From Thioalkalivibrio sp. ALJ16 (GTDB lineage Bacteria; Pseudomonadota; Gammaproteobacteria; Ectothiorhodospirales; Ectothiorhodospiraceae): DNA of 64,000 bases. Below the pieces are notes generated by a model, which ran no database searches, was not told the origin of the DNA, and saw only the letters and a list, made by a program, of their open reading frames with translations. The translations under genes were made by a program, and so were the position numbers. This document shows, in pieces, positions 14,913-24,773 of this stretch (position 1 is its first letter; each line of letters begins with the position of its first letter). The stretch is from assembly GCF_000377345.1 (NCBI RefSeq), contig NZ_KB898037.1, forward strand, positions 1,412 through 65,411. Direction: 5' to 3'.

Positions 14913-15290
14913 ATGTTGAGTACCTGTAAACGCTCTTGGGCCCGCGCCCGCACCATGTTCCTGAGTGGCGCGGTGCTCGCTCTGCACAGCACGCCCGCCT
15001 GGGCGCAGAACCTGCCCACGGCGCCCGAGCCCGACGGAGGCTTCGAGGCCGGCAACTGGATCGACCTCATGCGCGGCTACCTCTACGAGGGAGCGACCCT
15101 CCTCGGGACGCTGATCGCCATCGCTTCCTTCCTGTGGGTCTCCTGGACAGCGCTGACCAAGTTCAACGAGGCGCGGCAGGGCAAGGCCGAATGGGGCGAA
15201 GTCGGTCTGCTCGGCGTGGTGGGTGCTGTGATCCTCCTCGTCCTGAGCTTCTTCGTCACTCAGGCCATGTCGATCATGCAGTCGCCCTGA
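14913..15290 (+). CDS. VirB2-like pilin candidate, TIGR03745-like
   Basis: 125 residues with a long signal peptide ending LHSTPAWAQ, then two hydrophobic helices (EGATLLGTLIAIASFLWVSWTAL and GLLGVVGAVILLVLSFFVTQAM) separated by a charged loop (TKFNEARQGKAEW). This layout is typical of VirB2/TraA pilin subunits. A GGAGG site precedes ATG 14913. Pilin role is inferred from layout and gene order. Confidence 0.75.
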   Translation: MLSTCKRSWARARTMFLSGAVLALHSTPAWAQNLPTAPEPDGGFEAGNWIDLMRGYLYEGATLLGTLIAIASFLWVSWTALTKFNEARQGKAEWGEVGLLGVVGAVILLVLSFFVTQAMSIMQSP

Positions 15291-15301
15291 GCTTCTTCGT
15301 C

Positions 15302-15661
15302 ATGGCGACACCCGGACTCGAAAACCGAATGGCCGAGCGGCTCAACGAGGAGCCGCCGATCTTTCGCGGCTGCTCCTCCAGTGAGCTGCTCGCCATTCTC
15401 GCGCTCGCCGTGATCGGCTGGCTGCCGGTCGGGATCCTGATCGGTTTCGTGGTCGGTGCCCCGATGATGGGTGTCGGAATCGCCGCAGTCGCCGTGCTGG
15501 GGACCGTGTTCATTACCGCCACGGTCTTCCAGAAGATCAAGCGGGGCCGACCCACCGGCTATTACCAACAACGCGCCATGCTCGCCCTGCACCGGAGCGG
15601 GCTGCGCAAGGTTCCGGTGACGCTGCGCAGCGGCACCTGGGACCTGGGGAGACGTTCGTGA
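15302..15661 (+). CDS. VirB3/TraL-like membrane protein, TIGR03750-like
   Basis: 119 residues: cytoplasmic start (LENRMAERLNEEPPIFRGCSSSEL), two helices (LLAILALAVIGWLPVGILIGFV and MMGVGIAAVAVLGTVFITATVF), and a basic tail (QKIKRGRPTGYYQQR). The layout fits VirB3/TraL proteins that work with the VirB4-type ATPase. It overlaps the next gene by 4 bases. Confidence 0.75.
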   Translation: MATPGLENRMAERLNEEPPIFRGCSSSELLAILALAVIGWLPVGILIGFVVGAPMMGVGIAAVAVLGTVFITATVFQKIKRGRPTGYYQQRAMLALHRSGLRKVPVTLRSGTWDLGRRS

Positions 15662-16284
15662 GATACCGCAAGGAACTCGACAGCGCCCGATCGCATATCA
15701 ACACCCTGCGGGGCGTCATCGCCGTCATGGCACTCGTGGCCCTCGGCCTGTGGTGGGGATGGCAGCAGGCCCCCGATCGCCTGACGGTGCATGTCCCCCC
15801 GGATCTGCGCACCGGCGGCGTAATGCAGGCCGGAGAGGTACATCCCGCTTCGGTTTACACCTTCGCGTTCTATATCTGGCAGCAGATCCATCGCTGGCCC
15901 GAGGACGGCCGCGAGGACTATTCGGACAACCTCTGGTCGCTGCAGGCGTTCCTGACCCCACGGTTCCAGCAGACCCTCGAAGCGGACCGGGAGCAACGCG
16001 AACGGCGCGGCGAGCTGCGGGATCGCAGCCGGTCCATCCGCGAGATTGATGGCCTGCGCTACACCCCGGATCGCGTGCAGGCCACGGGTGACGGTACGTG
16101 GACCGTATGGCTGGACGTGGAGGTTGAGGAACGCATCGACGGCGAGCGGGTTAAGCAGGTCTTCATCCGGTATCCCCTGCGCATCGTCGCTTACGACATC
16201 GACCCCGAATCCAACCCCTGGGGGCTCGCCCTTGCGGGCTTCGCCCAAGACCCCTATCGCATCGACCCGGAGGAGGAGCAGTAA
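15658..16284 (+). CDS. TraE/VirB5-8-like channel protein, TIGR03746-like
   Basis: 208 residues from GTG 15658: short cytoplasmic start, one helix (LRGVIAVMALVALGLWWGW), then a periplasmic domain (VYTFAFYIWQQIHRWPEDGREDY, later VWLDVEVEERIDGERVKQVFIRYPLRIV). This is the DUF2895-type component that bridges the inner membrane and periplasm in the G-type system. Operon overlap on both sides. Confidence 0.78.
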   Translation: MRYRKELDSARSHINTLRGVIAVMALVALGLWWGWQQAPDRLTVHVPPDLRTGGVMQAGEVHPASVYTFAFYIWQQIHRWPEDGREDYSDNLWSLQAFLTPRFQQTLEADREQRERRGELRDRSRSIREIDGLRYTPDRVQATGDGTWTVWLDVEVEERIDGERVKQVFIRYPLRIVAYDIDPESNPWGLALAGFAQDPYRIDPEEEQ

Positions 16285-17066
16285 TGCGCCCGATCCTCGC
16301 CATTGCCCTTATCGCGGCCCTCGCGGGGCCGGTGTCGGCCACCGCCGGCGACAGCCCCGACCGCATTACGTGGGACGGCACGCCCGTCCAGGTCACCCTG
16401 CCCGTGGGCCAGGAGCGGCTGATCCGCTTCCCGGCCGGGCACGTCCGCGTGGGGCTTCCCCCTCACATTGATGATCAGGTCCGAGTGTTCTCGAACGATG
16501 GGATCGTCTACCTCAAGGCGCAATCCTCGTTCGCTTCCGCCCGTGCCGTCATCGCCGATGTCGAGTCCGGGGCGACCTTCATGCTCGACCTTTCGGCCGA
16601 AGAAGGTGCCCGCGCCAATGAGGTCGTCATTCATCGGCCGGGGAGCCGGCGAGACCACGCCACCGACGCCCCGGACTCTGAACCCGACCACCAGAACCTG
16701 GACTACGTGGCGCTGACACGCTTCGCGGCCCAATCCCTGTACGGCCCCAGCCGGCTCGCCCCGCAGATGCCCGGCGTGCGCCAGGTGTCGCTGAACCAGG
16801 AGCCGGTCCGGCTGGTCCGGGGCGCGGCCGTCACCGCCGAACCGCTCGCGGCCTGGCGCGGCGGGCGCTGGTACGTCACCGCCGTCAAGCTGCGCAACGC
16901 CACGGAGTCCCCGGTCACGCTCGATCCCCGAGACCTGCGGGGCGACTGGCTGACGGCCACCTTTCAGCATGCGCGGCTGCATCCGGCCGGTCACGAAGCC
17001 GACACGACCGCCGTGTACGTCGTGTCCGATCGCCCCTTTGACGAGAGCTTTTGGGGGGTGCGCTGA
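16284..17066 (+). CDS. TraK/VirB9-like periplasmic protein, TIGR03749-like
   Basis: 260 residues with signal peptide (MRPILAIALIAALAGPVSATAG). A beta-rich region follows (VQVTLPVGQERLIRFPAGHVRVGLPP, then the C-terminal RWYVTAVKLRNATESPVTLDPRDLRGDW). The latter resembles the secretin-associated domain of TraK/VirB9 proteins. It is thought to form the outer-membrane core complex with the TraB-like protein encoded next. Confidence 0.8.
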   Translation: MRPILAIALIAALAGPVSATAGDSPDRITWDGTPVQVTLPVGQERLIRFPAGHVRVGLPPHIDDQVRVFSNDGIVYLKAQSSFASARAVIADVESGATFMLDLSAEEGARANEVVIHRPGSRRDHATDAPDSEPDHQNLDYVALTRFAAQSLYGPSRLAPQMPGVRQVSLNQEPVRLVRGAAVTAEPLAAWRGGRWYVTAVKLRNATESPVTLDPRDLRGDWLTATFQHARLHPAGHEADTTAVYVVSDRPFDESFWGVR

Positions 17067-18454
17067 TGGTTTCCACCCAAGGGAATCGACTTCTCCCGAT
17101 CATCGGCTTGGTCGTCGGGGTGTTGATGATTCTGGTGATGTTTCGCTCCTGCGGCACCGAACCCACGGCCGAGGCGCCGGAGTCGCTGGACCAGCGACAG
17201 ACGGCGGCGCAGCCGGACGCGGACACCGCCATCGACACCATCCGCACCCTGACGGCCGAGCAGCGCGAGACGCGCCGACAGCTGCGCGAACTGCGCGAAG
17301 ACAACCAGCGGATGCGCGAGCAGCTGGCCGAGGAGGCACGCCAGGAACCGGATCCGGAGCGCCAAAGCCACCTGGAGGGACTCCTCGGGCGCATGGACCA
17401 ACTCAGTTCCCGCGTACAGGACATGGGGCAGCAGCTGGAGCAGCGCGACGAGGATCCCGACCTGGTGCCCGGGAGCGACATCCCGATCGGGCTGGGCATC
17501 CGGGAGGACGAGGCCCCGGTCATTCGGGACCGCACCCGCACGGCCGAACCCGAATCCGCCGATACCCTGCGTTGGACGAATCCCGTGGGCTACGACCCCG
17601 AGGAAGAAGGGGGCGGTCTTCTCGATCGCAGCCGGTCGGCGGCCGGCACCATCCGGGATCGTGGGACCGCCGGGGTGGAACGCGCGCGTGACACGGCGGC
17701 TCGCGCCACCGGCACGGATACGCCGGAGGAAGATCCTCGGTACACGGTGCCGCGCAATTCGACCCTGATGGGCTCCACTGCCATGACGGCCCTGATCGGC
17801 CGCGTACCGCACGGCGGGACGGTCGAAGACCCGGTGCCGTTCAAGGTGATCGTGGGCGAACGCAACCTGGCCGCCAACGACATCGACATCCCCAATATCG
17901 AGGGAATGATCTTCTCTGGGACCGCGATGGGTGACTGGACGCTGTCCTGTGTCCGGGGCTCGGTGGAGTCGGTCACCTTCGTCTTTCAGGACGGCACCGT
18001 TCGCACTCTGCCGGATCCCGATGGGGATTCCGGTGACACCCTCGGCTGGATCTCGAATGAGCAGGGCGTGCCCTGCATCCCGGGCGATCGCATTTCCAAT
18101 GCGCCGGCCTACCTGGCACAGGCCACCGGCATCGTGACGGCACAAGCCGCTGCGGACGCCGCCGCTGCCGCGCAGACCACGCAGATCGTGGGCCAGGAGG
18201 GATTCACACAGAACATCGTCACCGGCGACACCGGGGAGTTCATTGCCGGCCGCGCAGCTTCCGGTGCCGCCCGCGAAGTCGCGCAGTGGCTGCGGGAACG
18301 TCAGGAAAGTCACTTCGACGCGGTCTTCGCCCCCGCCGGCGAGACGGTCGCCGTCCACATCGACCGGGAACTGAGGATCGATTATGAACTTGAAGGCAGA
18401 AGGGTCTCCCATGAAGCGTTCGAGCGCCGCTCTACCTATCGCACTCTTGATTAG
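17066..18454 (+). CDS. TraB/VirB10-like core complex protein, TIGR03752-like
   Basis: 462 residues. One N-terminal helix (LLPIIGLVVGVLMILVMFRSC), a coiled coil (about residues 55-130), a Pro/Thr-rich linker, then a beta domain beginning YTVPRNSTLMGSTAMTALIGRVP, typical of VirB10/TraB proteins. The end is a helical extension. It spans inner and outer membranes. ATG 17066 overlaps the previous stop by 1 base. Its last 44 bases overlap the lipoprotein gene. Confidence 0.85.
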   Translation: MVSTQGNRLLPIIGLVVGVLMILVMFRSCGTEPTAEAPESLDQRQTAAQPDADTAIDTIRTLTAEQRETRRQLRELREDNQRMREQLAEEARQEPDPERQSHLEGLLGRMDQLSSRVQDMGQQLEQRDEDPDLVPGSDIPIGLGIREDEAPVIRDRTRTAEPESADTLRWTNPVGYDPEEEGGGLLDRSRSAAGTIRDRGTAGVERARDTAARATGTDTPEEDPRYTVPRNSTLMGSTAMTALIGRVPHGGTVEDPVPFKVIVGERNLAANDIDIPNIEGMIFSGTAMGDWTLSCVRGSVESVTFVFQDGTVRTLPDPDGDSGDTLGWISNEQGVPCIPGDRISNAPAYLAQATGIVTAQAAADAAAAAQTTQIVGQEGFTQNIVTGDTGEFIAGRAASGAAREVAQWLRERQESHFDAVFAPAGETVAVHIDRELRIDYELEGRRVSHEAFERRSTYRTLD

Positions 18455-18830
18455 TGCGGTCCTGACCGCCGGCTGCGCCTCCACATCGGCGGACAAGGTG
18501 ATCCCGAAGGACGGGCCCACCATGGACGAGGTGTACGAAGGACACTTCGAGTCCATGGGGCGTACCAATGTCGATGATGCACGTCAGGCGCTGCAGCAGC
18601 CGATCGGCCGAAACGTCCACGACGGCACGGCGGATCTCGCGGGCTACACCCGATCCGCCCACGACGAAATCGAGACGCGATTCAGTCGGGTCCCCAATCC
18701 GACGCTGGTGATGTTCGTCTACCCGCACCTGGCCGGTCGTGACGAGGTCCCGGTGCCCGGGTATTCAACGTCGTTCCCGATGTACGACCGCCACCACTAC
18801 GCACTTCCCGGAGAGGCGGGCGCCCGATGA
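18411..18830 (+). CDS. ICE lipoprotein, TIGR03751-like
   Basis: 139 residues. Lipoprotein signal MKRSSAALPIALLISAVLTAGC with the acylated Cys in a TAGC lipobox, then KVIPKDGPTMDEVYEGHFES, a hallmark of the family. ATG 18411 is preferred over an earlier in-frame ATG because the basic start and lipobox then lie at normal distances. Probably the VirB7-like partner of the outer-membrane complex. Confidence 0.8.
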   Translation: MKRSSAALPIALLISAVLTAGCASTSADKVIPKDGPTMDEVYEGHFESMGRTNVDDARQALQQPIGRNVHDGTADLAGYTRSAHDEIETRFSRVPNPTLVMFVYPHLAGRDEVPVPGYSTSFPMYDRHHYALPGEAGAR

Positions 18831-21568
18831 TGTTGAAGATGCTGACTTCGCTCCTACCGGGTCGCTCAACCCAGGGTGACGACGAGAGCCAGGGGCCTAA
18901 TCCAAACCTCGGTGGGTCGCGTCCGGTGACGCATGCCGAGGTCAAGGACCTCTACCGCCGGCCCAACTCGTTCACGGACCTGTTGCCGTGGACGGACTAC
19001 GATCCGGCGACTCAGGTGTTCCTCCTGGAAGACCGCAACAGCGTTGGTGCGCTGTTCGAGCTGACCCCGGCCAGCTCCGAGGCGCGCACGCCCGAGTACA
19101 TGGAGGACCTGCGCCAGCAGATCCAGGGCGCGCTGACCGATTCGGTTCCCGAAGTGGACGGGTCCCCGTGGGTGCTGCAGGTGTTCGTGCAGGACGACCC
19201 CGCTCTCGGCGGCGTCACGGAGCACATCCGCTCCTATGCCCGCGAGCGGTCCGAGGACAGTCCGTTTCGGGACGCCTACCTTGCAGAGGTGGACCACCAC
19301 CTCCACCGGATCTCGCAGGAGGGCGGGCTCTTTGTGGATCAACAGGTGACCGGGGGCGCATGGCGCGGGCAGAAACGCCGCGTGCGCGCCTGCCTGTACC
19401 GTCGCTCGATCGCGGGTGATCTGTCCCCCGACGAGACCCTCAACCAGGTGGCCGCCCAATGGGCGACCTCCCTGGAGGCCGTTGGAGTCGGCGTGAAGCG
19501 CTGCAAGGCGCAGGACCTGTATGAGTGGCTCGTCCCGTGGTTCAACCCTCGCCCCGAGGTCGCCGATGGCGACCCGGAGAAGCTGCTGAACGTCGCCCCC
19601 TATCCGGGGGACGAGGATCTCCCGTTCGGCCGCGACCTGGCCGAACTGTTCACCTACTCGATGCCGGTGTCGGATGCCGAGGCCGGCGTCTGGCGCTTCG
19701 ACGGGATGCCCCATGCGGTGCTGAACGTCCAGAGTCTGCGGCAAGCCCCCAAGACCGGGCATTTCACGGCGGAACGCCAGGCCGGCGAGAACATCTATGC
19801 GCTGTTCGACCGAGCCCCCGAAGGCACGATCCTCTCGGTCACGATCACCATTCAGCCGCAGGACCAGGTCTCCAACCATATCGGGCAGATCCACGCCGCG
19901 TCCCGTGGGGACAACATCGAATCCCGGCTGGCACTGGAGGAGGTGGAGACCGCGCAGGAAGAACTCGCGCGCGGCAACAAGCTCTACCCCACCCAAATCG
20001 CGTTCTACATCCGCGCGGAGGACGACACGCAGCTGGTGCGCCGGCGCAACGAACTGGCCTCGCGGCTGGTGGCGAACGGCCTGCAGATCATCACCCGAGA
20101 GGCCGAGCTGCTCCCGCTGGATACCTATCTGCGCGCGCTGCCGATGGCCTATGACCCGTCCCTGGAGCGTGTCACACGCCGGAGCCGCTACGTGTACGCG
20201 GACCACCTCGCCGCCCTGCTCCCCCTCTACGGGCGCACGAAGGGGACGGACCACGCCGGTTTTCTGTTCTACAACCGGGGGGCCGAGCCCCTGATGTTCG
20301 ATCCGCTGCATCCCTCGGACCGGAAGAAGAACGCCCACGCGCTGATCCTCGGCCCCACCGGAGCCGGCAAATCCGCCCTGCTCACCTATCTGATCCTCCA
20401 GATGGTGGCGGTCTACCGGCCCCGGATCTTCATCATCGAGGCCGGCAACTCGTTCGGTCTGCTGGGCCGGTACCTGGACCACCGGGGCGTCTCGGTCAAT
20501 CAGGTCTCCCTTACCCCCAAGGAGCGGGTCAGCCTGCCGCCGTTCGCGGCGGCGACCCAGCTCCTCGATGACCCCCTGGTAGACAAGAAGATCGAGGAAG
20601 ACGTCCCCGACGAGGACGAGGAGGACGACATCGAGGAGGGACGCGACCTGCTCGGCGAAATGCAGATCGCGGCGAAGATTATGATCACCGGCGGCGATCC
20701 TCGCGAGGAGGCGCACATGCGCCGCCCGGACAACACCGCCATCGCCAACGGCATCCTCCGTGCCGCCAAGAACGTCCGCGCAGCGGGACGCGAGCAGGTC
20801 CTGACCGAGGACGTGGTCGCCGGGTTGCATGAGGTGGCGAAGGAAGAAGATTCCCCCGAACGCCGCAAGCGCGTCAGCGAAATGGCGCAGTCCATGGAGG
20901 TGTTCTGTCACGGGTTCGCCGGCAAGGTCTTCAACCGGCCCGGCGAACGCTGGCCGGAGGCCGACGTGACGATCGTTGATATGGGGATCATGGCGCGCGA
21001 GGGCTACGAGGATCAGCTCACGGTGGCCTACGTCGGCCTGATGAACCATATCAACGACCTGGTCGAGCAACACCAGCACTCCGAACGCCCGACCCTCGTG
21101 CTCACCGACGAGGGGCACATGATCACGACCAATCCATTGCTTGCGCCCTACGTCGTCAAGATCACGAAGATGTGGCGCAAGCTCGGGGCCTGGTTCTGGA
21201 TCGCCACGCAGAACCTTGAGGACTTCCCGGATGCGTCCCGGAAGATGCTCAACATGATGGAGTGGTGGATGTGCCTGGTGATGCCCAAGGAGGAGATCGA
21301 GCAGATCGCCCGCTTCAAGGACCTCACCAACGAGCAGAAAAGCCTGCTGCTCGGAGCCCGCAAGGAACCCGGCAAGTACGTCGAGGGCGTGGTTCTCGCC
21401 GATCAGGTCGAAACGCTGTTCCGCAACGTACCGCCGCCGATCGCCCTGGCCCTGGCGATGACCGAGAAGCACGAGAAGTCGGAGCGCCGCAAGATCATGG
21501 ACGAGCTGGGATGCTCGGAAGTCGAAGCCGCCGAAGAAGTCGCGCGCCGGATCGGGGGAGGTGCGTGA
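18827..21568 (+). CDS. traC: VirB4/TraC-type conjugation ATPase, TIGR03744-like
   Basis: 913 residues. The main ATPase of the pilus and channel. Walker A is LILGPTGAGKSALLTYL (about residues 505-521), Walker B is TLVLTDEGHM (about 754-763), and the N-terminal half is the usual VirB4 domain. An acidic insert (EEDVPDEDEEDDIEEGRDL) lies between the two motifs. Size and motifs fit the family well. It overlaps both neighbours, which indicates one long operon. Confidence 0.9.
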   Translation: MMLKMLTSLLPGRSTQGDDESQGPNPNLGGSRPVTHAEVKDLYRRPNSFTDLLPWTDYDPATQVFLLEDRNSVGALFELTPASSEARTPEYMEDLRQQIQGALTDSVPEVDGSPWVLQVFVQDDPALGGVTEHIRSYARERSEDSPFRDAYLAEVDHHLHRISQEGGLFVDQQVTGGAWRGQKRRVRACLYRRSIAGDLSPDETLNQVAAQWATSLEAVGVGVKRCKAQDLYEWLVPWFNPRPEVADGDPEKLLNVAPYPGDEDLPFGRDLAELFTYSMPVSDAEAGVWRFDGMPHAVLNVQSLRQAPKTGHFTAERQAGENIYALFDRAPEGTILSVTITIQPQDQVSNHIGQIHAASRGDNIESRLALEEVETAQEELARGNKLYPTQIAFYIRAEDDTQLVRRRNELASRLVANGLQIITREAELLPLDTYLRALPMAYDPSLERVTRRSRYVYADHLAALLPLYGRTKGTDHAGFLFYNRGAEPLMFDPLHPSDRKKNAHALILGPTGAGKSALLTYLILQMVAVYRPRIFIIEAGNSFGLLGRYLDHRGVSVNQVSLTPKERVSLPPFAAATQLLDDPLVDKKIEEDVPDEDEEDDIEEGRDLLGEMQIAAKIMITGGDPREEAHMRRPDNTAIANGILRAAKNVRAAGREQVLTEDVVAGLHEVAKEEDSPERRKRVSEMAQSMEVFCHGFAGKVFNRPGERWPEADVTIVDMGIMAREGYEDQLTVAYVGLMNHINDLVEQHQHSERPTLVLTDEGHMITTNPLLAPYVVKITKMWRKLGAWFWIATQNLEDFPDASRKMLNMMEWWMCLVMPKEEIEQIARFKDLTNEQKSLLLGARKEPGKYVEGVVLADQVETLFRNVPPPIALALAMTEKHEKSERRKIMDELGCSEVEAAEEVARRIGGGA

Positions 21569-21993
21569 TGGTCAACCGACTCCACCTTTGGGCCAGCGAC
21601 TTCGCCTGGACCGAATGGCTGCTGGTCGCCGGCGGCCGCAAGGGCCTGTTCCTGATGCCCGGCCACGACGGCGGCCCGGAGCGCCTGGAGATCCATACCC
21701 TGCCTCTGCAGGGAGAGGGGCAGCTGATCCACAAGGGCGGGTGGCTCACCGACCCCCACCGCGACGTCGTGCTGATGGAGCTGACCGTTCACGGGCGCAC
21801 GCCCGAGACACTGGCACGCGAGGTCGAGCGTGGCGACGTCCCGACAGGGCCGCTGCGGGATCTGGCGATACGTCTGGCGAATGCAGAAGGCCACGTATGC
21901 GAGCGCATGCTGAATGAGCCCCAACAGCGCTTCCGGGCGCAGCTGCAACTTCCTCCGAAAGCCAGCGCAGGAGGCCGCTCATGCGACGAATGA
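21568..21993 (+). CDS. Unknown protein of the transfer operon
   Basis: 141 residues, no signal peptide, mixed alpha/beta (LHLWASDFAWTEWLLVAGGRKGLFLMPGHDG). ATG 21568 shares its A with the previous TGA, and the 3' end overlaps the next gene by 13 bases, so it is clearly translated within the operon. No family recognised. Possibly an accessory factor of the ATPase encoded before it. Confidence 0.65.
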   Translation: MVNRLHLWASDFAWTEWLLVAGGRKGLFLMPGHDGGPERLEIHTLPLQGEGQLIHKGGWLTDPHRDVVLMELTVHGRTPETLAREVERGDVPTGPLRDLAIRLANAEGHVCERMLNEPQQRFRAQLQLPPKASAGGRSCDE

Positions 21994-22385
21994 TGGCCGT
22001 TCTACTCCTGGTGGGGGTCAGCCCCGTCAGCGCCGACCCGGGGCAGATCGAGGTCTTCGTGACCACCGGTACGACCGTGTCCACCACGCCGGCCGACCGC
22101 CGGGGGATCCCCGTCGAGATCCATCATGTGGACGCAGTGGACCGCGCAACGGAAGCCCTGAGTCAGGGGCTTCCCGCCGACCCCGACGCCGCCGCCGCGA
22201 TCGCCCAGGAGCGCCTGGACGCCCAGGCGCACCGTGATCTTGAAGCCGCCTACGAGCCGCTGCTGCGCGCCTATCGCCTGAACATTGAACAGGTGCCGGC
22301 TATCGTCTTCGACGGCCAGGCCGTGGTGTATGGCACGACGGACCTCGCGCGCGGCCTGCGCGAGTATGAACGGTGGCGGCAATGA
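21981..22385 (+). CDS. Periplasmic thioredoxin-like ICE protein, TIGR03757-like
   Basis: 134 residues with a short signal peptide (MRRMMAVLLLVGVSPVSA). IEVFVTTGTTV begins a thioredoxin-like fold, and the end (YRLNIEQVPAIVFDGQAVVYGTTDLARGL) is the conserved part of the family (DUF1525-type), similar to TrbC of F-type systems. No CxxC is present, so it is not an active oxidoreductase. Confidence 0.78.
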   Translation: MRRMMAVLLLVGVSPVSADPGQIEVFVTTGTTVSTTPADRRGIPVEIHHVDAVDRATEALSQGLPADPDAAAAIAQERLDAQAHRDLEAAYEPLLRAYRLNIEQVPAIVFDGQAVVYGTTDLARGLREYERWRQ

Positions 22386-23419
22386 TCCGGGGTTCCGTGC
22401 GTAGCACCGGCGTCGGGATCGTGGCCGCGCTCTGCCTGCTGGTGGGAAGCCCCGCGAAGGCCGAGGACCCGGACACGATCAGTACCGCCCAGATCACTTC
22501 GCAGACGAGCAGCGCCCTCTCGTCCTGCCTGAATTGGGAAATCATCGGAATCTGTCTGTGGCTGCGCTGCACCATTACCGGCTGCAGCGTAGTCACGACC
22601 GAGCGGATCCGGCATTACGTCCCGGATGCCGTCATTTCAGCCTATCAGAACACGGGCGAAAACCCGTGGGCGGAGATTCGGGGAGCGCTCGGATCCGCGC
22701 AGCAATCCGCCGCCGAATCGATCCTGTCCTTCGACGCTTTCGTGGGCGGCGGAAACACGCTGGAGGGGCGTCATTCCCGCGATGCGCGCCAACTGCGCTT
22801 CAAGGAAGCGGATGTGGTCGGGCATCCCTTCATGGAGATCCTGGAGTACATCGACGTCCCCTATATCTGCCCGGGAGCCGCGACGGCCGAAGCCTTCTAC
22901 CCCTACTACCAGTCCGCGAGCAGCGTACTCGCCTGGCGCTACGCGGTGCCCGAAATGTTCTACACCGAATCGCTCGTGGAGGGTGAGCGGGAAATAGGGG
23001 AATGGGACGACTACACCTGGGGCGCGCTGTATCCCCGCTCCGGCTATGTCTCCCAGCCCGAAGATGCCAAGGCGGCGGCGATCGTCGCCCAGCGGGCGGG
23101 TGACATCACCACGCGCGAAAGCCAGTCGGGGCATGTCTACGAGCAGCTCCCGGGCGACGACGTGGTGCATGAATCCGGATACCGCGTCTGGCTCCCCCCC
23201 GAACTGGTGGAGCGGGACGAAGAAACCGGCACCTTCCAGATGCACATGCCCACAAGCACCAACACCTGCGAAGTGTTTGGGGAAGACGACACCGGGGACA
23301 AGGATGGCTGGTCCAGCGACAAGACGAACCTCAAGGGCAACTACGTCTGGACGCTTTGGCGCCCGTACAACTGCTGCGAAATCGGGGGCCAGGTTTACCT
23401 CGGCTCCGTCACGTTCTAG
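22382..23419 (+). CDS. TraU-like cysteine-rich periplasmic protein, TIGR03756-like
   Basis: 345 residues with signal peptide (VAALCLLVGSPAKA). IGICLWLRCTITGCSV, PYICPGAATAE and later NTCEVF and YNCCEIGG supply many cysteines for disulfides, as in TraU proteins. It acts in the periplasm in pilus assembly and DNA transfer. It overlaps the upstream gene by 4 bases; a GGAG follows for the next gene. Confidence 0.8.
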   Translation: MIRGSVRSTGVGIVAALCLLVGSPAKAEDPDTISTAQITSQTSSALSSCLNWEIIGICLWLRCTITGCSVVTTERIRHYVPDAVISAYQNTGENPWAEIRGALGSAQQSAAESILSFDAFVGGGNTLEGRHSRDARQLRFKEADVVGHPFMEILEYIDVPYICPGAATAEAFYPYYQSASSVLAWRYAVPEMFYTESLVEGEREIGEWDDYTWGALYPRSGYVSQPEDAKAAAIVAQRAGDITTRESQSGHVYEQLPGDDVVHESGYRVWLPPELVERDEETGTFQMHMPTSTNTCEVFGEDDTGDKDGWSSDKTNLKGNYVWTLWRPYNCCEIGGQVYLGSVTF

Positions 23420-23429
23420 GAGACGGATC

Positions 23430-24773
23430 ATGCGGATGCGGAAAACACTGATCGCTGCTACAGCCTGCGCGGCGCTTTGGGGACCTACCGCCGGCCATGC
23501 CCTCGTGCCGTCCGAAGACGGGTTCTGGTACTACGAAGTGGGCGGGGCCGAGCCTATTTCCAATGCCCCGAATCCCAATGTCACGACGATCCGACTCGCG
23601 TTCGGAGCGGAGGCCAGCGCGGGATACAGCTGCGGCAGCTTCGACCCCCTTCTCAGCGTCGAAAACACCCTGAACGAAGTCGCCCAGGGGATGGAAGACA
23701 TGGTCGATCAGATGGTTCAGGCCGCCACGAATGCGATCGCCTCTCTACCAGCCATGGTGCTCCAGCGGTCCAATCCGGGTCTGTACGACCTGTTCCAGAA
23801 CAACCTGCTGCGAGCCGAGGAGGAGCTTTCGCTCGCGACGCAGAGCTGCGAGGAAATGGAGGCCGCGATCGCCGACGGCCGCAATCCCTACCAGGAATGG
23901 GTCACCCTCTCGAAGGGGGAGGACTGGCGTTCCGCCATGGGTACTGGCGGCGACATCGTACAGGTCCGGCAGGACATCGATGCAAATGCCGGGAATAGCG
24001 GGGTCGGATGGATTTCCGGGAAACGCGGCGGACAGGATCAGGAGCCAATCGACGTGATCAGCGATACCGTCCGGGCGGGCTACAACATCACCCTGGATCG
24101 GCCACCGAACGCCGGCACGCCCTATGCCGGCAGTGGTGAAACACCCCTCCTGGCACGGACCTGGAACACCCCACAGGAAGCGCAGGAGTGGGCAACCCGG
24201 GTGATCGGAGACAAACACATCCGCACATGCGACGGCTGTAGCAGCGAGACCACCCCCGGCGTGGGCCTCCTGCCCATCCTCGAAGAAACCAACCAGCAGG
24301 TCCGCGAGGATCTGATGCAGCTCGTCTCGGGGGCGACCAACCCCACCCGCAGCAACCTGCGCGACGTCTCGGCGCCCGGTGTAGCGGTATCGCGTGGCCT
24401 GATCGAGGCACTGCGCGAACTCCCGGAGTCCGACCGCATGGTGGCGGCCGGACGGCTCGCACAGGAGGTCGCAACGGCGCGCACGATGGAACAGGCCCTG
24501 CTGACCCGCCGCATGCTGCTGAGTGGCCGAAAGGCACCGGAGATCAATGCGGCCGGAGTCGCCCGCGAAGACATCCGGGACGGCATCGAGGAGATCACCT
24601 CCGAAATCGAAACGCTGATGATGGAAATCGAGGCGCGTCAGGCCGTGGTGTCGAACACGGCCAGCTCGATCCTGCGTGAAGCACAGCGCCGTACCCGCGC
24701 ATCCGTCGGGACGCCGTCACCGCTGCCGCAAGACACGGACCCCGTCCGTGGCGGCGTGGTGCCACGGCCATGA
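23430..24773 (+). CDS. TraH-like pilus assembly protein, TIGR03755-like
   Basis: 447 residues from ATG 23430 (ATG 23436 possible), with AGGAGA upstream. Signal peptide (KTLIAATACAALWGPTAGHA), then GYSCGSFDPLLSVENTLNEV, the typical TraH-like Cys motif, and a long helical region ending in a coiled coil (EEITSEIETLMMEIEARQ). Periplasmic, probably with the TraU-like protein. It overlaps the next gene by 4 bases. Confidence 0.8.
   Translation: MRMRKTLIAATACAALWGPTAGHALVPSEDGFWYYEVGGAEPISNAPNPNVTTIRLAFGAEASAGYSCGSFDPLLSVENTLNEVAQGMEDMVDQMVQAATNAIASLPAMVLQRSNPGLYDLFQNNLLRAEEELSLATQSCEEMEAAIADGRNPYQEWVTLSKGEDWRSAMGTGGDIVQVRQDIDANAGNSGVGWISGKRGGQDQEPIDVISDTVRAGYNITLDRPPNAGTPYAGSGETPLLARTWNTPQEAQEWATRVIGDKHIRTCDGCSSETTPGVGLLPILEETNQQVREDLMQLVSGATNPTRSNLRDVSAPGVAVSRGLIEALRELPESDRMVAAGRLAQEVATARTMEQALLTRRMLLSGRKAPEINAAGVAREDIRDGIEEITSEIETLMMEIEARQAVVSNTASSILREAQRRTRASVGTPSPLPQDTDPVRGGVVPRP

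Noticed and set aside
18866-21472. 868-codon antisense frame over the VirB4-like ATPase
   Set aside because: The sense frame carries Walker motifs and fits the operon; the antisense frame has no family features.
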